A stretch of 64,000 bases of DNA from Pseudomonas fluorescens. GTDB taxonomy: Bacteria > Pseudomonadota > Gammaproteobacteria > Pseudomonadales > Pseudomonadaceae. Each line of letters starts with the position of its first letter. Position 1 is the first letter of the stretch. The translations under genes and the position numbers were made by a program. Positions 1-8,368 of the stretch are shown piece by piece. Below the pieces are notes generated by a model. It did no database searches and was not told the origin of the DNA. It worked only from the letters and a program-made list of their open reading frames with translations. The stretch lies in NCBI RefSeq assembly GCF_003732425.1, contig NZ_MOBX01000013.1, positions 994,026 through 1,058,025 on the forward strand, given 5' to 3'.

Positions 1-1
1 G

Positions 2-667
2 GTGCGCAACGACCACGACGCGGTGGTCAAGATGATGGGCGTGGTGCGCGACATCACCGAAGAAAAAGCCTCGGCCAGCTACCTGCAACACCTCGCCCAT
101 TTCGATCCGCTGACCGGCCTGCCCAATCGCCTGGTGCTGGAACAACGTTTGTCCGAAGCACTGGATCACGCCCGGCAGACCGAGACCCGCGTCGCACTGG
201 TGTTCGTCGACCTCAACGGTTTCAAAACCATCAACGACCGCTACGGCCATGCCGCCGGCGACCGCGTGCTGGTCACCATGGCCACGCGGCTGAAACGCAT
301 CCTGCGCGCCACCGACACCGTCGCGCGCATTGGCGGCGATGAGTTCGTGGTGATCCTGCAAGGCCTGGCCCCGGTCCTCGACCTACAGGACGAAGCGCGC
401 AGCATCTGCCAGAAAATCTTCATCGAACTGTCGCCACCGATCAGCATCGGCAACGACCAGCGCCACATCGGTACCAGCCTTGGGGTGGCGGTGTTTCCGG
501 ATCATGCGACGGCTATGGATCGGTTGCTGCACGTCGCCGATCTGGCGATGTATGAGGCCAAGCGCAGTGGCAATAATCAGTATCGGTTGGGGGGTAGGCA
601 GGTGATGAATCAGGTTCGGGTCGAGTGCTCGATCAGTCCGCAGGCAGGCCAAACGGAACGCCATTGA
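2..667 (+). CDS. Diguanylate cyclase (GGDEF), 3' part only
   Basis: C-terminal 221 residues of a GGDEF protein whose start lies outside the window. The first 25 residues (VVRDITEEK) look like the end of a PAS/PAC domain, joined by a short helix to the GGDEF domain opening HFDPLTGLPNR. The active-site motif GGDEF is intact at visible residues 111-115. An RxxD inhibitory site (RATD, 102-105) sits exactly five residues upstream, so product inhibition by c-di-GMP is expected. The family makes c-di-GMP from two GTP. No EAL domain follows the cyclase. The last 35 bp overlap the convergent gene downstream. Upstream sensory domains cannot be judged. Confidence 0.93.
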   Translation: MRNDHDAVVKMMGVVRDITEEKASASYLQHLAHFDPLTGLPNRLVLEQRLSEALDHARQTETRVALVFVDLNGFKTINDRYGHAAGDRVLVTMATRLKRILRATDTVARIGGDEFVVILQGLAPVLDLQDEARSICQKIFIELSPPISIGNDQRHIGTSLGVAVFPDHATAMDRLLHVADLAMYEAKRSGNNQYRLGGRQVMNQVRVECSISPQAGQTERH

Positions 668-1097
668 AGGTATGCGTGCAACACCGGCAATGCGGCTTCA
701 TGTCTTCGGCACTCAACTGCGGGTTGACGATTTGCAGTCGCTTTTGCTCATCGACGAACAAGCCGTTGAAGTAGGCCGACTCGCCCAGTCGCACAATGTC
801 CTTGCGATCGTCTTCGTGGATGGCAACCATCCAGAAAACCGGTTCTGGCCGATCAAGGCGTGACACCGCTTCGCTGAAAATCTCGTCCCAATGACCGCCG
901 ACGCGGGATAACAGAAAACGAAACAACGGCGTGTAGTCATAGCCGTGGTGTTTGATTCCGTGCATGGACCCACGCGTGGCCTCGCTGCGACGTTCCGCTT
1001 TGGTGTTTCGTTGAGACCGGTAATGGCCACCGGGGTTGTTGCGCCAGACGTTGTGGGCAGTTGTGTTTTCTTTGCGATACAGCGGTTTCTTTTCCAA
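633..1097 (-). CDS. Conserved hypothetical protein, CxCC motif
   Basis: 154-residue soluble protein with no signal peptide or membrane segment. The N-terminal 50 residues are basic and polar (KAERRSEATRGSMHG). The middle is globular (DYTPLFRFLLS, VFWMVAIHEDD). The C-terminal part carries HCRCCTHTFNG, a tight cysteine/histidine cluster that could bind metal. I recognise it as a recurring proteobacterial hypothetical, not as a protein of known function. Its 3' end overlaps the GGDEF gene by 35 bp, tail to tail. The reading frame has gene-like codon use. Function unknown. Confidence 0.7.
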   Translation of the reverse strand: MEKKPLYRKENTTAHNVWRNNPGGHYRSQRNTKAERRSEATRGSMHGIKHHGYDYTPLFRFLLSRVGGHWDEIFSEAVSRLDRPEPVFWMVAIHEDDRKDIVRLGESAYFNGLFVDEQKRLQIVNPQLSAEDMKPHCRCCTHTFNGVPFGLPAD

Positions 1098-1198
1098 CCT
1101 GTTACTCCTGACTTCCCTTCACTCGAAACGCCCCACGGGTTTTACCCGAACGGCGCTCGATTGCAATCAACCATCCATGGTCGATTATTACCGGGGGT

Positions 1199-1507
1199 TT
1201 AACGCTCGACCGGTTGCATCTCCACAATCGTACCGTTGGTGATCATCACCATCACGTACTTGTCGTTGATCTGCACCCATTGGGCCTGCTCGATCGGTGC
1301 TTTCAGGCCTTTGGCTTTCCAGTTTTGCAGGGCCTTGTCCTTGCGCTGATACATTTCAGGCGCACGGTCGTTGACTTTCAATTCGCGGTCGCTGGTCGGG
1401 GATTGAACGGCCTGTTCATTTGAGGTTTGCGCCGCTTGAACAAGTGGGCTGATCCCGGCAATGCCGGCGACGAGGGCCAGGCTGGCGATTAGGGTTTTGC
1501 TGTTCAT
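1199..1507 (-). CDS. RcnB-like periplasmic protein
   Basis: 102 residues. A clear Sec signal peptide (MNSKTLIASLALVAGIAGISPLVQA) is followed by about 77 mature residues. The C-terminal part (WVQINDKYVMVMITNGTIVEM) matches the short YVLV..ATGLI-like segment of the RcnB family, small periplasmic proteins best known for nickel and cobalt homeostasis in E. coli. No RcnA exporter or RcnR regulator is nearby, so a metal role here is only family-based. The ATG at 1507 has a GGAGGTTCACCG ribosome site in front of it. It stands alone. Confidence 0.75.
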   Translation of the reverse strand: MNSKTLIASLALVAGIAGISPLVQAAQTSNEQAVQSPTSDRELKVNDRAPEMYQRKDKALQNWKAKGLKAPIEQAQWVQINDKYVMVMITNGTIVEMQPVER

Positions 1508-1939
1508 CGGTGAACCTCCAGTGGTGTGTGATACCTGAACTCGGACTGCCGGGGTCGGGAATCATTCCTTGTTTTTTTGCCGGGGCTGGCTGGAGGATTG
1601 TAGTTGTCAGTTGGTCCGCTATCGCGAGCAGGCGCAGGCCGACAGATTCCGTGGTGTAAGCAGAATTTTCAGTTGCCACGAAAACCCCTGGGAGCGGGCC
1701 TGCTCGCGAAGGGGTTGGCACATTCGAGATCTTCTTTGCTTGGACCACCGCTTTCGCGAGCAGGCTCGCTCCCACAATGGTCTGCGGTATCAGCTTAGAG
1801 GGATTGATCCACTTTGCACATCAATCCATGCCAACAATGCAATTAACAGATTGTTACATCTGCGCCACCATCCGCCTTAATAAAAACCGTGCGCCGCCCT
1901 CCCGTCGCGCACGTCATAAAAGCGGTGGAGTACTTTTCT
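1508..1939. other. Intergenic region with REP copies, leader of the MFS gene
   Basis: About 430 bp between the divergent RcnB-like and MFS genes. The middle holds REP palindromes (listed separately), with one degenerate extra copy at about 1619-1645. The last 130 bp before the MFS gene are AT-richer (AACAGATTGTTACAT near 1845) and are the likely promoter and operator region. I see no convincing sigma-70 pair or further gene. Confidence 0.6.
1685..1777. repeat. REP pair (GAGCCTGCTCGCGA type)
   Basis: Two inverted copies of the GGGAGCG(A/G)GCCTGCTCGCGA palindrome about 45 bp apart, forming a REPIN-like hairpin unit. Confidence 0.8.
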
Positions 1940-3232
1940 ATGACAGCCTCAATCCCACACAGCGGCTCGCGGGCCGGCGCCATTTTCCGGGTGACCTCGG
2001 GCAACTTCCTCGAACAGTTCGATTTCTTCCTGTTCGGCTTCTATGCCACGCAGATCGCGGCAGTGTTCTTCCCGGCGAGCAGTGAGTTCGCCTCCCTGAT
2101 GATGACCTTTGCAGTATTCGGCGCAGGCTTTTTGATGCGTCCGCTGGGCGCCATCGTGCTCGGTGCGTACATCGATGATGTCGGTCGGCGCAAAGGGTTG
2201 ATCGTCACACTGTCGATCATGGCCAGCGGCACGATCTTGATTGTGCTGGTGCCCGGTTACGAAAGCATCGGCCTGTTTGCACCCGCACTGGTGTTGATCG
2301 GGCGCTTGCTGCAAGGCTTCTCGGCCGGTGCGGAATTGGGCGGTGTGTCGGTGTATCTCGCCGAGATCGCCACGCCGGGTCGTAAAGGGTTCTTCACCGC
2401 TTGGCAGTCGGCCAGTCAGCAAGTGGCGATCATTGTCGCCGCCGCATTGGGCTACGCCTTGAACGCATGGATGGCGCCGGATGTGGTGGCCGATTGGGGC
2501 TGGCGGATTCCGTTTTTCGTCGGTTGCATGATCGTGCCGTTCATCTTTTTCCTGCGCCGTAACCTGGCGGAAACCGAAGAGTTCGCCGCCCGCAAACACC
2601 GCCCGAGCATGGGCGAAGTGTTCCGCACCCTCGGCCAGAACTGGGGTGTGGTACTCGGCGGCATGTTGATGGTCGCGCTGACCACCACCGCGTTCTACCT
2701 GATCACCGTGTACGCGCCGACCTTCGGCAAAACCGTGCTGCACCTGAGCACCTCCGATGCACTGCTGGTGACCCTGCTGGTCGGTGTGTCGAACTTCTTC
2801 TGGCTGCCGATTGGCGGCCTGTTGTCCGACCGTATCGGCCGGCGTCCGGTGCTGATCGCCATGTCGCTGCTGGCTTTGGCCACGACTTATCCGGCGCTGT
2901 CGTACCTGGTGCAGGCGCCAAGCTTTAGCCACATGTTGCTGTCGCTGTTGTGGCTATCGTTTATCTACGGCTTGTACAACGGCGCGATGATTCCGGCGCT
3001 CACCGAGATCATGCCGGTTGAAGTGCGGGTTGCCGGTTTCTCCCTCGCCTACAGCCTGGCCACTGCGATTTTCGGTGGCTTCACCCCGGCGATGTCGACC
3101 TTCCTGATCCAGTACACCGGCGACAAAGCCGCACCGGGTTACTGGATGAGCATCGGTGCGCTGTGTGCCTTGTGCGCCACCCTTTATCTGTACCGCCGTG
3201 CCGGTGGTCGTCTGCAACCTGTCGCGGCCTGA
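1940..3232 (+). CDS. tcuC: Citrate/tricarballylate-type MFS proton symporter
   Basis: 430 residues, about 12 membrane segments, of the metabolite:H+ symporter group of the MFS. The N-terminal stretch [17 protein letters not shown], the DDVGRRKG loop between segments 2 and 3, and [12 protein letters not shown] before segment 8 are typical of the citrate/tricarballylate symporters CitA and TcuC, which it resembles over its full length. It should import a tricarboxylate with protons across the inner membrane. The ATG at 1940 is preceded by GGAG nine bases upstream; a longer frame from 1889 has no such site. The next gene starts 12 bp after the stop. No tcuA or tcuB oxidation gene is nearby, so the true substrate is open. 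Confidence 0.88.
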   Translation: MTASIPHSGSRAGAIFRVTSGNFLEQFDFFLFGFYATQIAAVFFPASSEFASLMMTFAVFGAGFLMRPLGAIVLGAYIDDVGRRKGLIVTLSIMASGTILIVLVPGYESIGLFAPALVLIGRLLQGFSAGAELGGVSVYLAEIATPGRKGFFTAWQSASQQVAIIVAAALGYALNAWMAPDVVADWGWRIPFFVGCMIVPFIFFLRRNLAETEEFAARKHRPSMGEVFRTLGQNWGVVLGGMLMVALTTTAFYLITVYAPTFGKTVLHLSTSDALLVTLLVGVSNFFWLPIGGLLSDRIGRRPVLIAMSLLALATTYPALSYLVQAPSFSHMLLSLLWLSFIYGLYNGAMIPALTEIMPVEVRVAGFSLAYSLATAIFGGFTPAMSTFLIQYTGDKAAPGYWMSIGALCALCATLYLYRRAGGRLQPVAA

Positions 3233-3244
3233 GGAAAACTCGCC

Positions 3245-4015
3245 ATGAAAAAACTGTTCACTGTCACCGCCCTGCTCGCCGGTCTCGCGTTCAACCTCGC
3301 GGCCCAGGCCGAAGAATTGAGCGTGATGACCTCCGGCGGCTTCACCGCCGCCTACAAAATCCTCGGGCCGAAATTCGCCGCCGCCAGCGGCAACACCCTG
3401 ACCACCAGCCTCGGCCCGTCGATGGGCAAAGCCCCCGAGGCGATCCCCAATCGCCTCGCGCGCGGTGAACACGCCGACGTGGTGATCATGGTCGGCTACG
3501 CCCTCGATGACCTGATCAAGCAAGGCAAGGTCGACCCGGCCTCACGCGTGGAACTGGCGGATTCGCGGATCGGCCTGGTGGTGCGCGAAGGCGCGCCGAA
3601 ACCGGACATCAGCAGCGTCGACGGCCTGAAGAAAACCTTGCTCGACGCGCAGTCAGTGGCCTACTCCGACAGCGCCAGCGGCGTATACATCGAGCAGCAA
3701 TTGTTCAAGAAACTGGGCATCGAAGAGCAGTTGAAACCGAAGTCCAAAATGATTCCGAAAGTCCCCGTGGGTTCGGTAGTTGCTACCAGCGACTATCAAC
3801 TGGGCTTCCAGCAGGTCAGCGAATTGCTGCCAGTGCCGGGCGTGAGTTTCGTAGCAAAGATTCCGGAATCGGTGCAGTCGGTGACGCGTTTTGCCGCCGG
3901 GATTCCGGTCGGCGCGCAGCATCCAGAAGAGGCCAAAGCGCTGCTCGCTTACCTCGCCGCACCTGCCGCGCAAGCTGATGTGCAGGCCACCGGACTGGAC
4001 TCGGTCAAGCGCTGA
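3245..4015 (+). CDS. ModA-like periplasmic substrate-binding protein, orphan
   Basis: 256 residues. A signal peptide (MKKLFTVTALLAGLAFNLAAQA) is followed by a type-II binding-protein fold of the molybdate-binding-like family. Typical elements are LSVMTSGGFTAAYKILGPKF at the start, HADVVIM, and YSDSASGVYIEQQLFKKLGI in the second lobe. It lies 12 bp after the MFS gene, with its ribosome site (GAGGAAA) over the upstream stop codon, so the two are surely co-transcribed. There is no ABC permease or ATPase. It may bind the carrier's substrate or a related organic acid rather than molybdate. Its last 11 bp overlap the convergent LysR gene. Confidence 0.85.
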   Translation: MKKLFTVTALLAGLAFNLAAQAEELSVMTSGGFTAAYKILGPKFAAASGNTLTTSLGPSMGKAPEAIPNRLARGEHADVVIMVGYALDDLIKQGKVDPASRVELADSRIGLVVREGAPKPDISSVDGLKKTLLDAQSVAYSDSASGVYIEQQLFKKLGIEEQLKPKSKMIPKVPVGSVVATSDYQLGFQQVSELLPVPGVSFVAKIPESVQSVTRFAAGIPVGAQHPEEAKALLAYLAAPAAQADVQATGLDSVKR

Positions 4016-4919
4016 TCGTAGGCGGCTGGACCTTCATTTCCACCACCAGCCGCTCCAGTTCCAGGGCCGCCGGGGTCAACGTCCGACCCCGGCGCTTGAT
4101 GATGCCGACACTGCGCATCACTTGCGGATCGGTCAGCGGCACCCGCGTCAGGATCGGATGATCCGGCCCCGGCATCGCCATCAGCGGCACCGCCGCCACG
4201 CCCAACCCCGCCTCCACCAGACCGATCATCGTCGTCACATGCCGGGTTTCGCAGATGCTCGGGCGCTGCGGCGCCACGCTGCTCAACGCCTGATCGAGCA
4301 GAAAGCGATTGCCGGAGGTCTTGTCCAGCGAGATGTAATCCTGCCGATAGAACTCGTCCCAGCTCACGCTGCTGCGCCCCGCCAGCGGGTGATCGCGGCG
4401 ACAAGCGACGACGTAGCACTCCTGCACAAGCGGTTCGAACTCGACTTTGGCATCCTGCGTGCCGAGAAAACTCAAGCCAAAATCCGCCTCGCCATTGACC
4501 ACCGCACTCAAGACATCGTGCGCGCTGGAGTCGAGCACTTTGACTTTGATCCGCGGAAATTGCTGGTGATAACGCGCGACCACGCGGGGCATGAAGTAGT
4601 ACGCCGCCGAGGGCACACAGGCGACAGTGACATGCCCCAGACGCGTCGAAGCGACTTCGCTGATACCCAGCAACGCCACGTCAAGATCGTCCAGCAATCG
4701 CTCGACGCTGGGCATGAAACCACGCCCGGCCTGGGTCAGGCTGACCTTGCGCGTAGTGCGTTCGAACAGTTTCACGCCGAGGGCATCCTCAAGCTTTTCG
4801 ATACGCCGGCTCAAGGCCGGTTGCGACAGGCGCACGGTGTCGGCGGCCTTGCGGAAACTGCCCTGCTCGACCACGGCGCGAAAAGCTTGCAGGTCGTTGA
4901 GGTCGAAGTTGATGGCCAT
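4005..4919 (-). CDS. LysR-type transcriptional regulator
   Basis: 304 residues. N-terminal winged helix-turn-helix (LNDLQAFRAVVEQGSFRKAADTVRLSQPALSRRIEKLE, residues 7-45), linker helix, and a substrate-binding effector domain from about residue 92 (GHVTVACVPSAAYYFMP). The convergent 11-bp overlap with the binding-protein gene and lack of other neighbours make it the likely regulator of the MFS/binding-protein pair, although it is not divergent from them as LysR regulators usually are. The effector is probably an organic acid; this is inference. Confidence 0.88.
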   Translation of the reverse strand: MAINFDLNDLQAFRAVVEQGSFRKAADTVRLSQPALSRRIEKLEDALGVKLFERTTRKVSLTQAGRGFMPSVERLLDDLDVALLGISEVASTRLGHVTVACVPSAAYYFMPRVVARYHQQFPRIKVKVLDSSAHDVLSAVVNGEADFGLSFLGTQDAKVEFEPLVQECYVVACRRDHPLAGRSSVSWDEFYRQDYISLDKTSGNRFLLDQALSSVAPQRPSICETRHVTTMIGLVEAGLGVAAVPLMAMPGPDHPILTRVPLTDPQVMRSVGIIKRRGRTLTPAALELERLVVEMKVQPPTISA

Positions 4920-4991
4920 GGCGGGACTCGGAGGATTGATTTGCAGAGGTTATAAATGTAACCAATTGATGCAAATTATTACAGAGCACAT

Positions 4992-5111
4992 GAAGATCCC
5001 CTGTAGGAGCTGCCGCAGGCTGCGATCTTTTGATCTTGATTCTTTGGAGGCAAAAGCAAGATCAAAAGATCGCAGCCTCGTTGCACTCGACAGCTCCTAC
5101 AGGGGATCTTC
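4992..5111. repeat. REPIN of the TAGGAGCTGCCGCAGGCTGCGATC type
   Basis: Long inverted repeat. GAAGATCCCCTGTAGGAGCTG at the left is mirrored exactly by CAGCTCCTACAGGGGATCTTC at the right, and GATCTTTTGATCTTG/CAAGATCAAAAGATC forms an inner stem. It lies between the LysR and antiporter genes. Confidence 0.85.
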
Positions 5112-5181
5112 GGTGGATGAAAAGTCGCTGTAGCCCTTATCCTTGTCACCCCCGCCGTACCGTTGTCAGGAGTAACCCCCC

Positions 5182-6990
5182 ATGCCCCATGAAGGCAATC
5201 TGTTGCAAGCCGCCGTCGTCTTTCTGTTCGCGGCCGTGCTCACCGTGCCTTTGGCCAAACGTCTGCAACTGGGTGCCGTGCTCGGTTACCTGTTTGCCGG
5301 GGTGATCATCGGCCCGTCGGTTTTGGGCCTGATCGGCAACCCGCAAAGCGTCGCGCACATTTCCGAACTCGGTGTGGTGTTGCTGCTGTTCATCATCGGC
5401 CTTGAGCTGTCGCCACGACGTTTGTGGGTGATGCGCAAATCGGTGTTCGGCGTCGGGCTGGCGCAGGTGCTGTTGACCGCATCGGTGATTGGCGTGCTGG
5501 CCTTATCGGTGTTTGGCCAACCGCTGAACAGTGCGATTGTGCTCGGCCTCGGTCTGGCGCTGTCCTCAACGGCATTCGGCTTGCAAAGTCTGGCCGAGCG
5601 CAAAGAGCTGACCAGCCCTCATGGTCGTCTCGCATTTGCGATTCTGCTGTTCCAGGACATCGCCGCGATCCCGTTGATCGCCCTGGTGCCGATGCTCGCC
5701 GGCGGCGCGCACGACACCAGCAACGCCGAGAGTCTGAATCACGCCTTGCAAGTGCTCGGCGGCATCGCCGTGGTGGTGGTCGGTGGACGTTATCTGCTGC
5801 GTCCGGTGTTTCGCGTGGTGGCGAAAACCGGCCTGCCGGAAGTGTCGACGGCCACGGCGTTGCTGGTGGTGATTGGCACCGCGTGGCTGATGGATCTGGT
5901 CGGTGTGTCGATGGCGCTGGGCGCGTTTCTCGCTGGCCTGCTGTTGGCGGATTCGGAATATCGCCATGAACTGGAAGCGCAGATCGAGCCGTTCAAAGGC
6001 CTGCTGCTCGGGCTGTTTTTCATCAGCGTCGGCATGGGCGCCAACCTCGGCTTGCTGCTGAGTGCGCCGATCACTGTGTTGGGGCTGACGCTGTTGCTGA
6101 TCGGTCTGAAATTACCGTTGCTGTTCGTCGTTGGGCGTTTGGCCGGCGGCTTGAACAAGGTCAGTGCGATTCGCCTCGGCATCGTTTTGGCGGCGGGTGG
6201 TGAATTTGCCTTTGTGGTGTTCAAGATCGGTCGCGATCAGGGTCTGTTTGAGCCACGGCTGTATGACCTGCTGGTGCTGACCATCACCCTGTCGATGGCG
6301 GTGACGCCGTTGTTGCTGTTGATCTGCGCGCGGCTGGTCAGCCCGAAAGTGCAACCGGTGGAAGTGCCGGAGAAATTCCGTCAGATCGACACTGACACCC
6401 CGCGTGTGGTGATCGCCGGCATGGGCCGGATGGGCCAGATCGTGGCGCGGATCCTGCGGGCGCAGAACATCAAGTTCGTCGCGCTGGACACCTCGGTGGA
6501 AACCATTGAGCTGTCGCGCAGTTTCGGTGGTGTGCCGGTGTTCTATGGCGACCCGATGCGCGCGGAAATCCTCAATGCGGCCAAGGCCGGCGAGGCGGAG
6601 TATTTCGTGATTGCCACCGACGATCCGGAGACCAACATCAAGACCGCCGAGGTGGTGCGCAAGCTGTATCCGCACATGAAAATCATCGCCCGGGCGCGTA
6701 ACCGTCAGCATGTGCACCGCTTGGTCGATGTTGGCGCGGAGGCGATTCGTGAGACCTACTATTCGAGTCTGGAGATGAGCCGGCGCACGCTGGTCGGCCT
6801 CGGTTTGACCCAGGCCCAGGCCGATGCGCGGATCAAGCGCTTCAAGCATCACGACGAACAGGTGCTGGAGGCGCAACACGCGATTTACGACGACGCGGCC
6901 AAAGTCCTGCAAACCGCCCAGGAAGCCCGGGCGGAGCTGGCGCGGTTGTTTGAATCCGACCAACTGGAAGAGGAATCACGCAACACCTGA
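5182..6990 (+). CDS. KefB/KefC-like monovalent cation:proton antiporter
   Basis: 602 residues, the usual length for CPA2 antiporters of the Kef type. The N-terminal 380 residues hold about 12 membrane segments, with LFIIGLELSPRRLW near residue 70. The C-terminal part has a TrkA-N/RCK Rossmann domain beginning PRVVIAGMGRMGQIVARIL (about 407-425), followed by FYGDPMRAEIL and IIARARNRQHVHRL as in KefB and KefC. The role is potassium/proton exchange across the inner membrane, gated by a nucleotide or thiol conjugate. No KefF/KefG-type ancillary oxidoreductase is adjacent. The ATG at 5182 has AGGAG upstream. It is convergent with hcnC across a REP pair. Confidence 0.85.
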   Translation: MPHEGNLLQAAVVFLFAAVLTVPLAKRLQLGAVLGYLFAGVIIGPSVLGLIGNPQSVAHISELGVVLLLFIIGLELSPRRLWVMRKSVFGVGLAQVLLTASVIGVLALSVFGQPLNSAIVLGLGLALSSTAFGLQSLAERKELTSPHGRLAFAILLFQDIAAIPLIALVPMLAGGAHDTSNAESLNHALQVLGGIAVVVVGGRYLLRPVFRVVAKTGLPEVSTATALLVVIGTAWLMDLVGVSMALGAFLAGLLLADSEYRHELEAQIEPFKGLLLGLFFISVGMGANLGLLLSAPITVLGLTLLLIGLKLPLLFVVGRLAGGLNKVSAIRLGIVLAAGGEFAFVVFKIGRDQGLFEPRLYDLLVLTITLSMAVTPLLLLICARLVSPKVQPVEVPEKFRQIDTDTPRVVIAGMGRMGQIVARILRAQNIKFVALDTSVETIELSRSFGGVPVFYGDPMRAEILNAAKAGEAEYFVIATDDPETNIKTAEVVRKLYPHMKIIARARNRQHVHRLVDVGAEAIRETYYSSLEMSRRTLVGLGLTQAQADARIKRFKHHDEQVLEAQHAIYDDAAKVLQTAQEARAELARLFESDQLEEESRNT

Positions 6991-7010
6991 GCCACACCCA
7001 GAACCCCATG

Positions 7011-7099
7011 TGGGAGCGAGCCTGCTCGCGAATGCAGTCTGTCAGTCACTGAGATGTTGACTGACACACCGCTTTCGCGAGCAGGCTCGCTCCCACAGG
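7011..7099. repeat. REP pair between antiporter gene and hcnC
   Basis: TGTGGGAGCGAGCCTGCTCGCGA and its inverted partner about 45 bp away. It lies between two convergent genes and may help end transcription on both strands. Confidence 0.85.
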
Positions 7100-7108
7100 G
7101 GATTTGAG

Positions 7109-8368
7109 TCAAGCAGGCTCTAGCGCGCGCTCCTGTTTGGCCGGCGCCACTGCAAACCGGTCCGCCAGAAACGGCGTGATGTCCAGCGGCAGCGGTTCGT
7201 CATTCACCAGTTTATCCAGCAGCACGCCGGTAATCGCCGAGGTCAGAATCCCGGTACGGAAATGACCGCAGGCATTCAGATAACCCTCCACCCCGCGCAT
7301 CGGCCCGAGAATCGGCAACTCATCCGGCGAACCCGGACGCAACCCCGCCCAAGTACGCTTGAGGTTGACGTCTTTCAGCTCCGGCAAACAACGTACCGCG
7401 CCCTGCACCAGCCCGGCGATTTCCGGGTAGGTGGTGGTGACGTCGAAGCCTTTGTCTTCGGTGGTGCTGCCAATCAGGATCTCGCCGTTGTCTTTCTGCG
7501 CCACGTAGCAGTCGCTGGTGGTCAGGCAGCCGTTGAGGATCTTCGGCATGCGCTCGGTCAGCAGAATCTGGCCCTTCACCGGTTTCACCGGGATGCGAAT
7601 ACCCGTCGCCCACTCGCTCAGATCTGCGGCCCAGGCACCGCCGGCGTTGATCAACGTCTTGCAGTGGAACACGCCCTCCTCCGACGTCTGCACCCCGGTC
7701 ACTCGGCTGCCGTGATGCAACACGCCGGTGACGTTAGTGTTGACGAAGATGTCGACGCCATTCTGCCGCGCGCCTTCCATGTAGGCATCGGCGAGGCGGA
7801 ACGGGCTGACCTGGTGGTCGCAGAGAAACTCCAGCGCCCCGCGTGCTTCGTGGCTGACACTCGGTTCTGACTCGCGCAGCGCAGCCTGATCGAGCCAACG
7901 GACCTGATCGGCCAAGTGCGGAATGCAGCCGACGATATGCTCGGCGTAGAGCCGGTCTTCATCGTCATAGATAACGAACTTCAACCCGGTTTTTTCGAAC
8001 TTGAAATCCATCCCGTGGTTGTCTTTCAGCTCGCGATGCAGCGCTGGGTACAGCGCGTTGGACTGCAAGGCAAAATCGAAGAACGACTCCGGCAGAATGT
8101 GCGGCGTGCTCGCGTCCACGGCCACCGCCGCGCCCTGGGTTTCGCGCTTGCGGTTGGCCGACATCATGCGGAAGAAAATCACCCCGCAACCGAGGCCGAC
8201 CGACTCACCGATCGCCCACAAGCCACCGGCCGAAGCCCGGGTGGCGTTGCCCGGACGCTTGGCATCAATCAGCGCCACTTTGAGGTTTTTGCGCTTGGAC
8301 AATTGATAGGCGCAGGACGCCCCGATCACGCCGCCGCCAGCAATGATCACGTCATAGAACTTACTCAT
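7109..8368 (-). CDS. hcnC: Hydrogen cyanide synthase subunit HcnC
   Basis: 419 residues. FAD-dependent amine oxidoreductase of the DAO family, with the N-terminal dinucleotide motif DVIIAGGGVIGASCAYQLS. The segments GLWAIGESVGLGCGVIFFRM and GYLNACGHFRTGILTSAITG are as in HcnC of P. aeruginosa and P. protegens. HcnABC oxidises glycine to HCN and CO2 at the membrane, passing electrons to the respiratory chain. Translation is coupled to hcnB: the ATG at 8368 lies eight bases inside the hcnB end (ATGAGTAA). Longer upstream frames overlap hcnB and are artefacts. Confidence 0.95.
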   Translation of the reverse strand: MSKFYDVIIAGGGVIGASCAYQLSKRKNLKVALIDAKRPGNATRASAGGLWAIGESVGLGCGVIFFRMMSANRKRETQGAAVAVDASTPHILPESFFDFALQSNALYPALHRELKDNHGMDFKFEKTGLKFVIYDDEDRLYAEHIVGCIPHLADQVRWLDQAALRESEPSVSHEARGALEFLCDHQVSPFRLADAYMEGARQNGVDIFVNTNVTGVLHHGSRVTGVQTSEEGVFHCKTLINAGGAWAADLSEWATGIRIPVKPVKGQILLTERMPKILNGCLTTSDCYVAQKDNGEILIGSTTEDKGFDVTTTYPEIAGLVQGAVRCLPELKDVNLKRTWAGLRPGSPDELPILGPMRGVEGYLNACGHFRTGILTSAITGVLLDKLVNDEPLPLDITPFLADRFAVAPAKQERALEPA

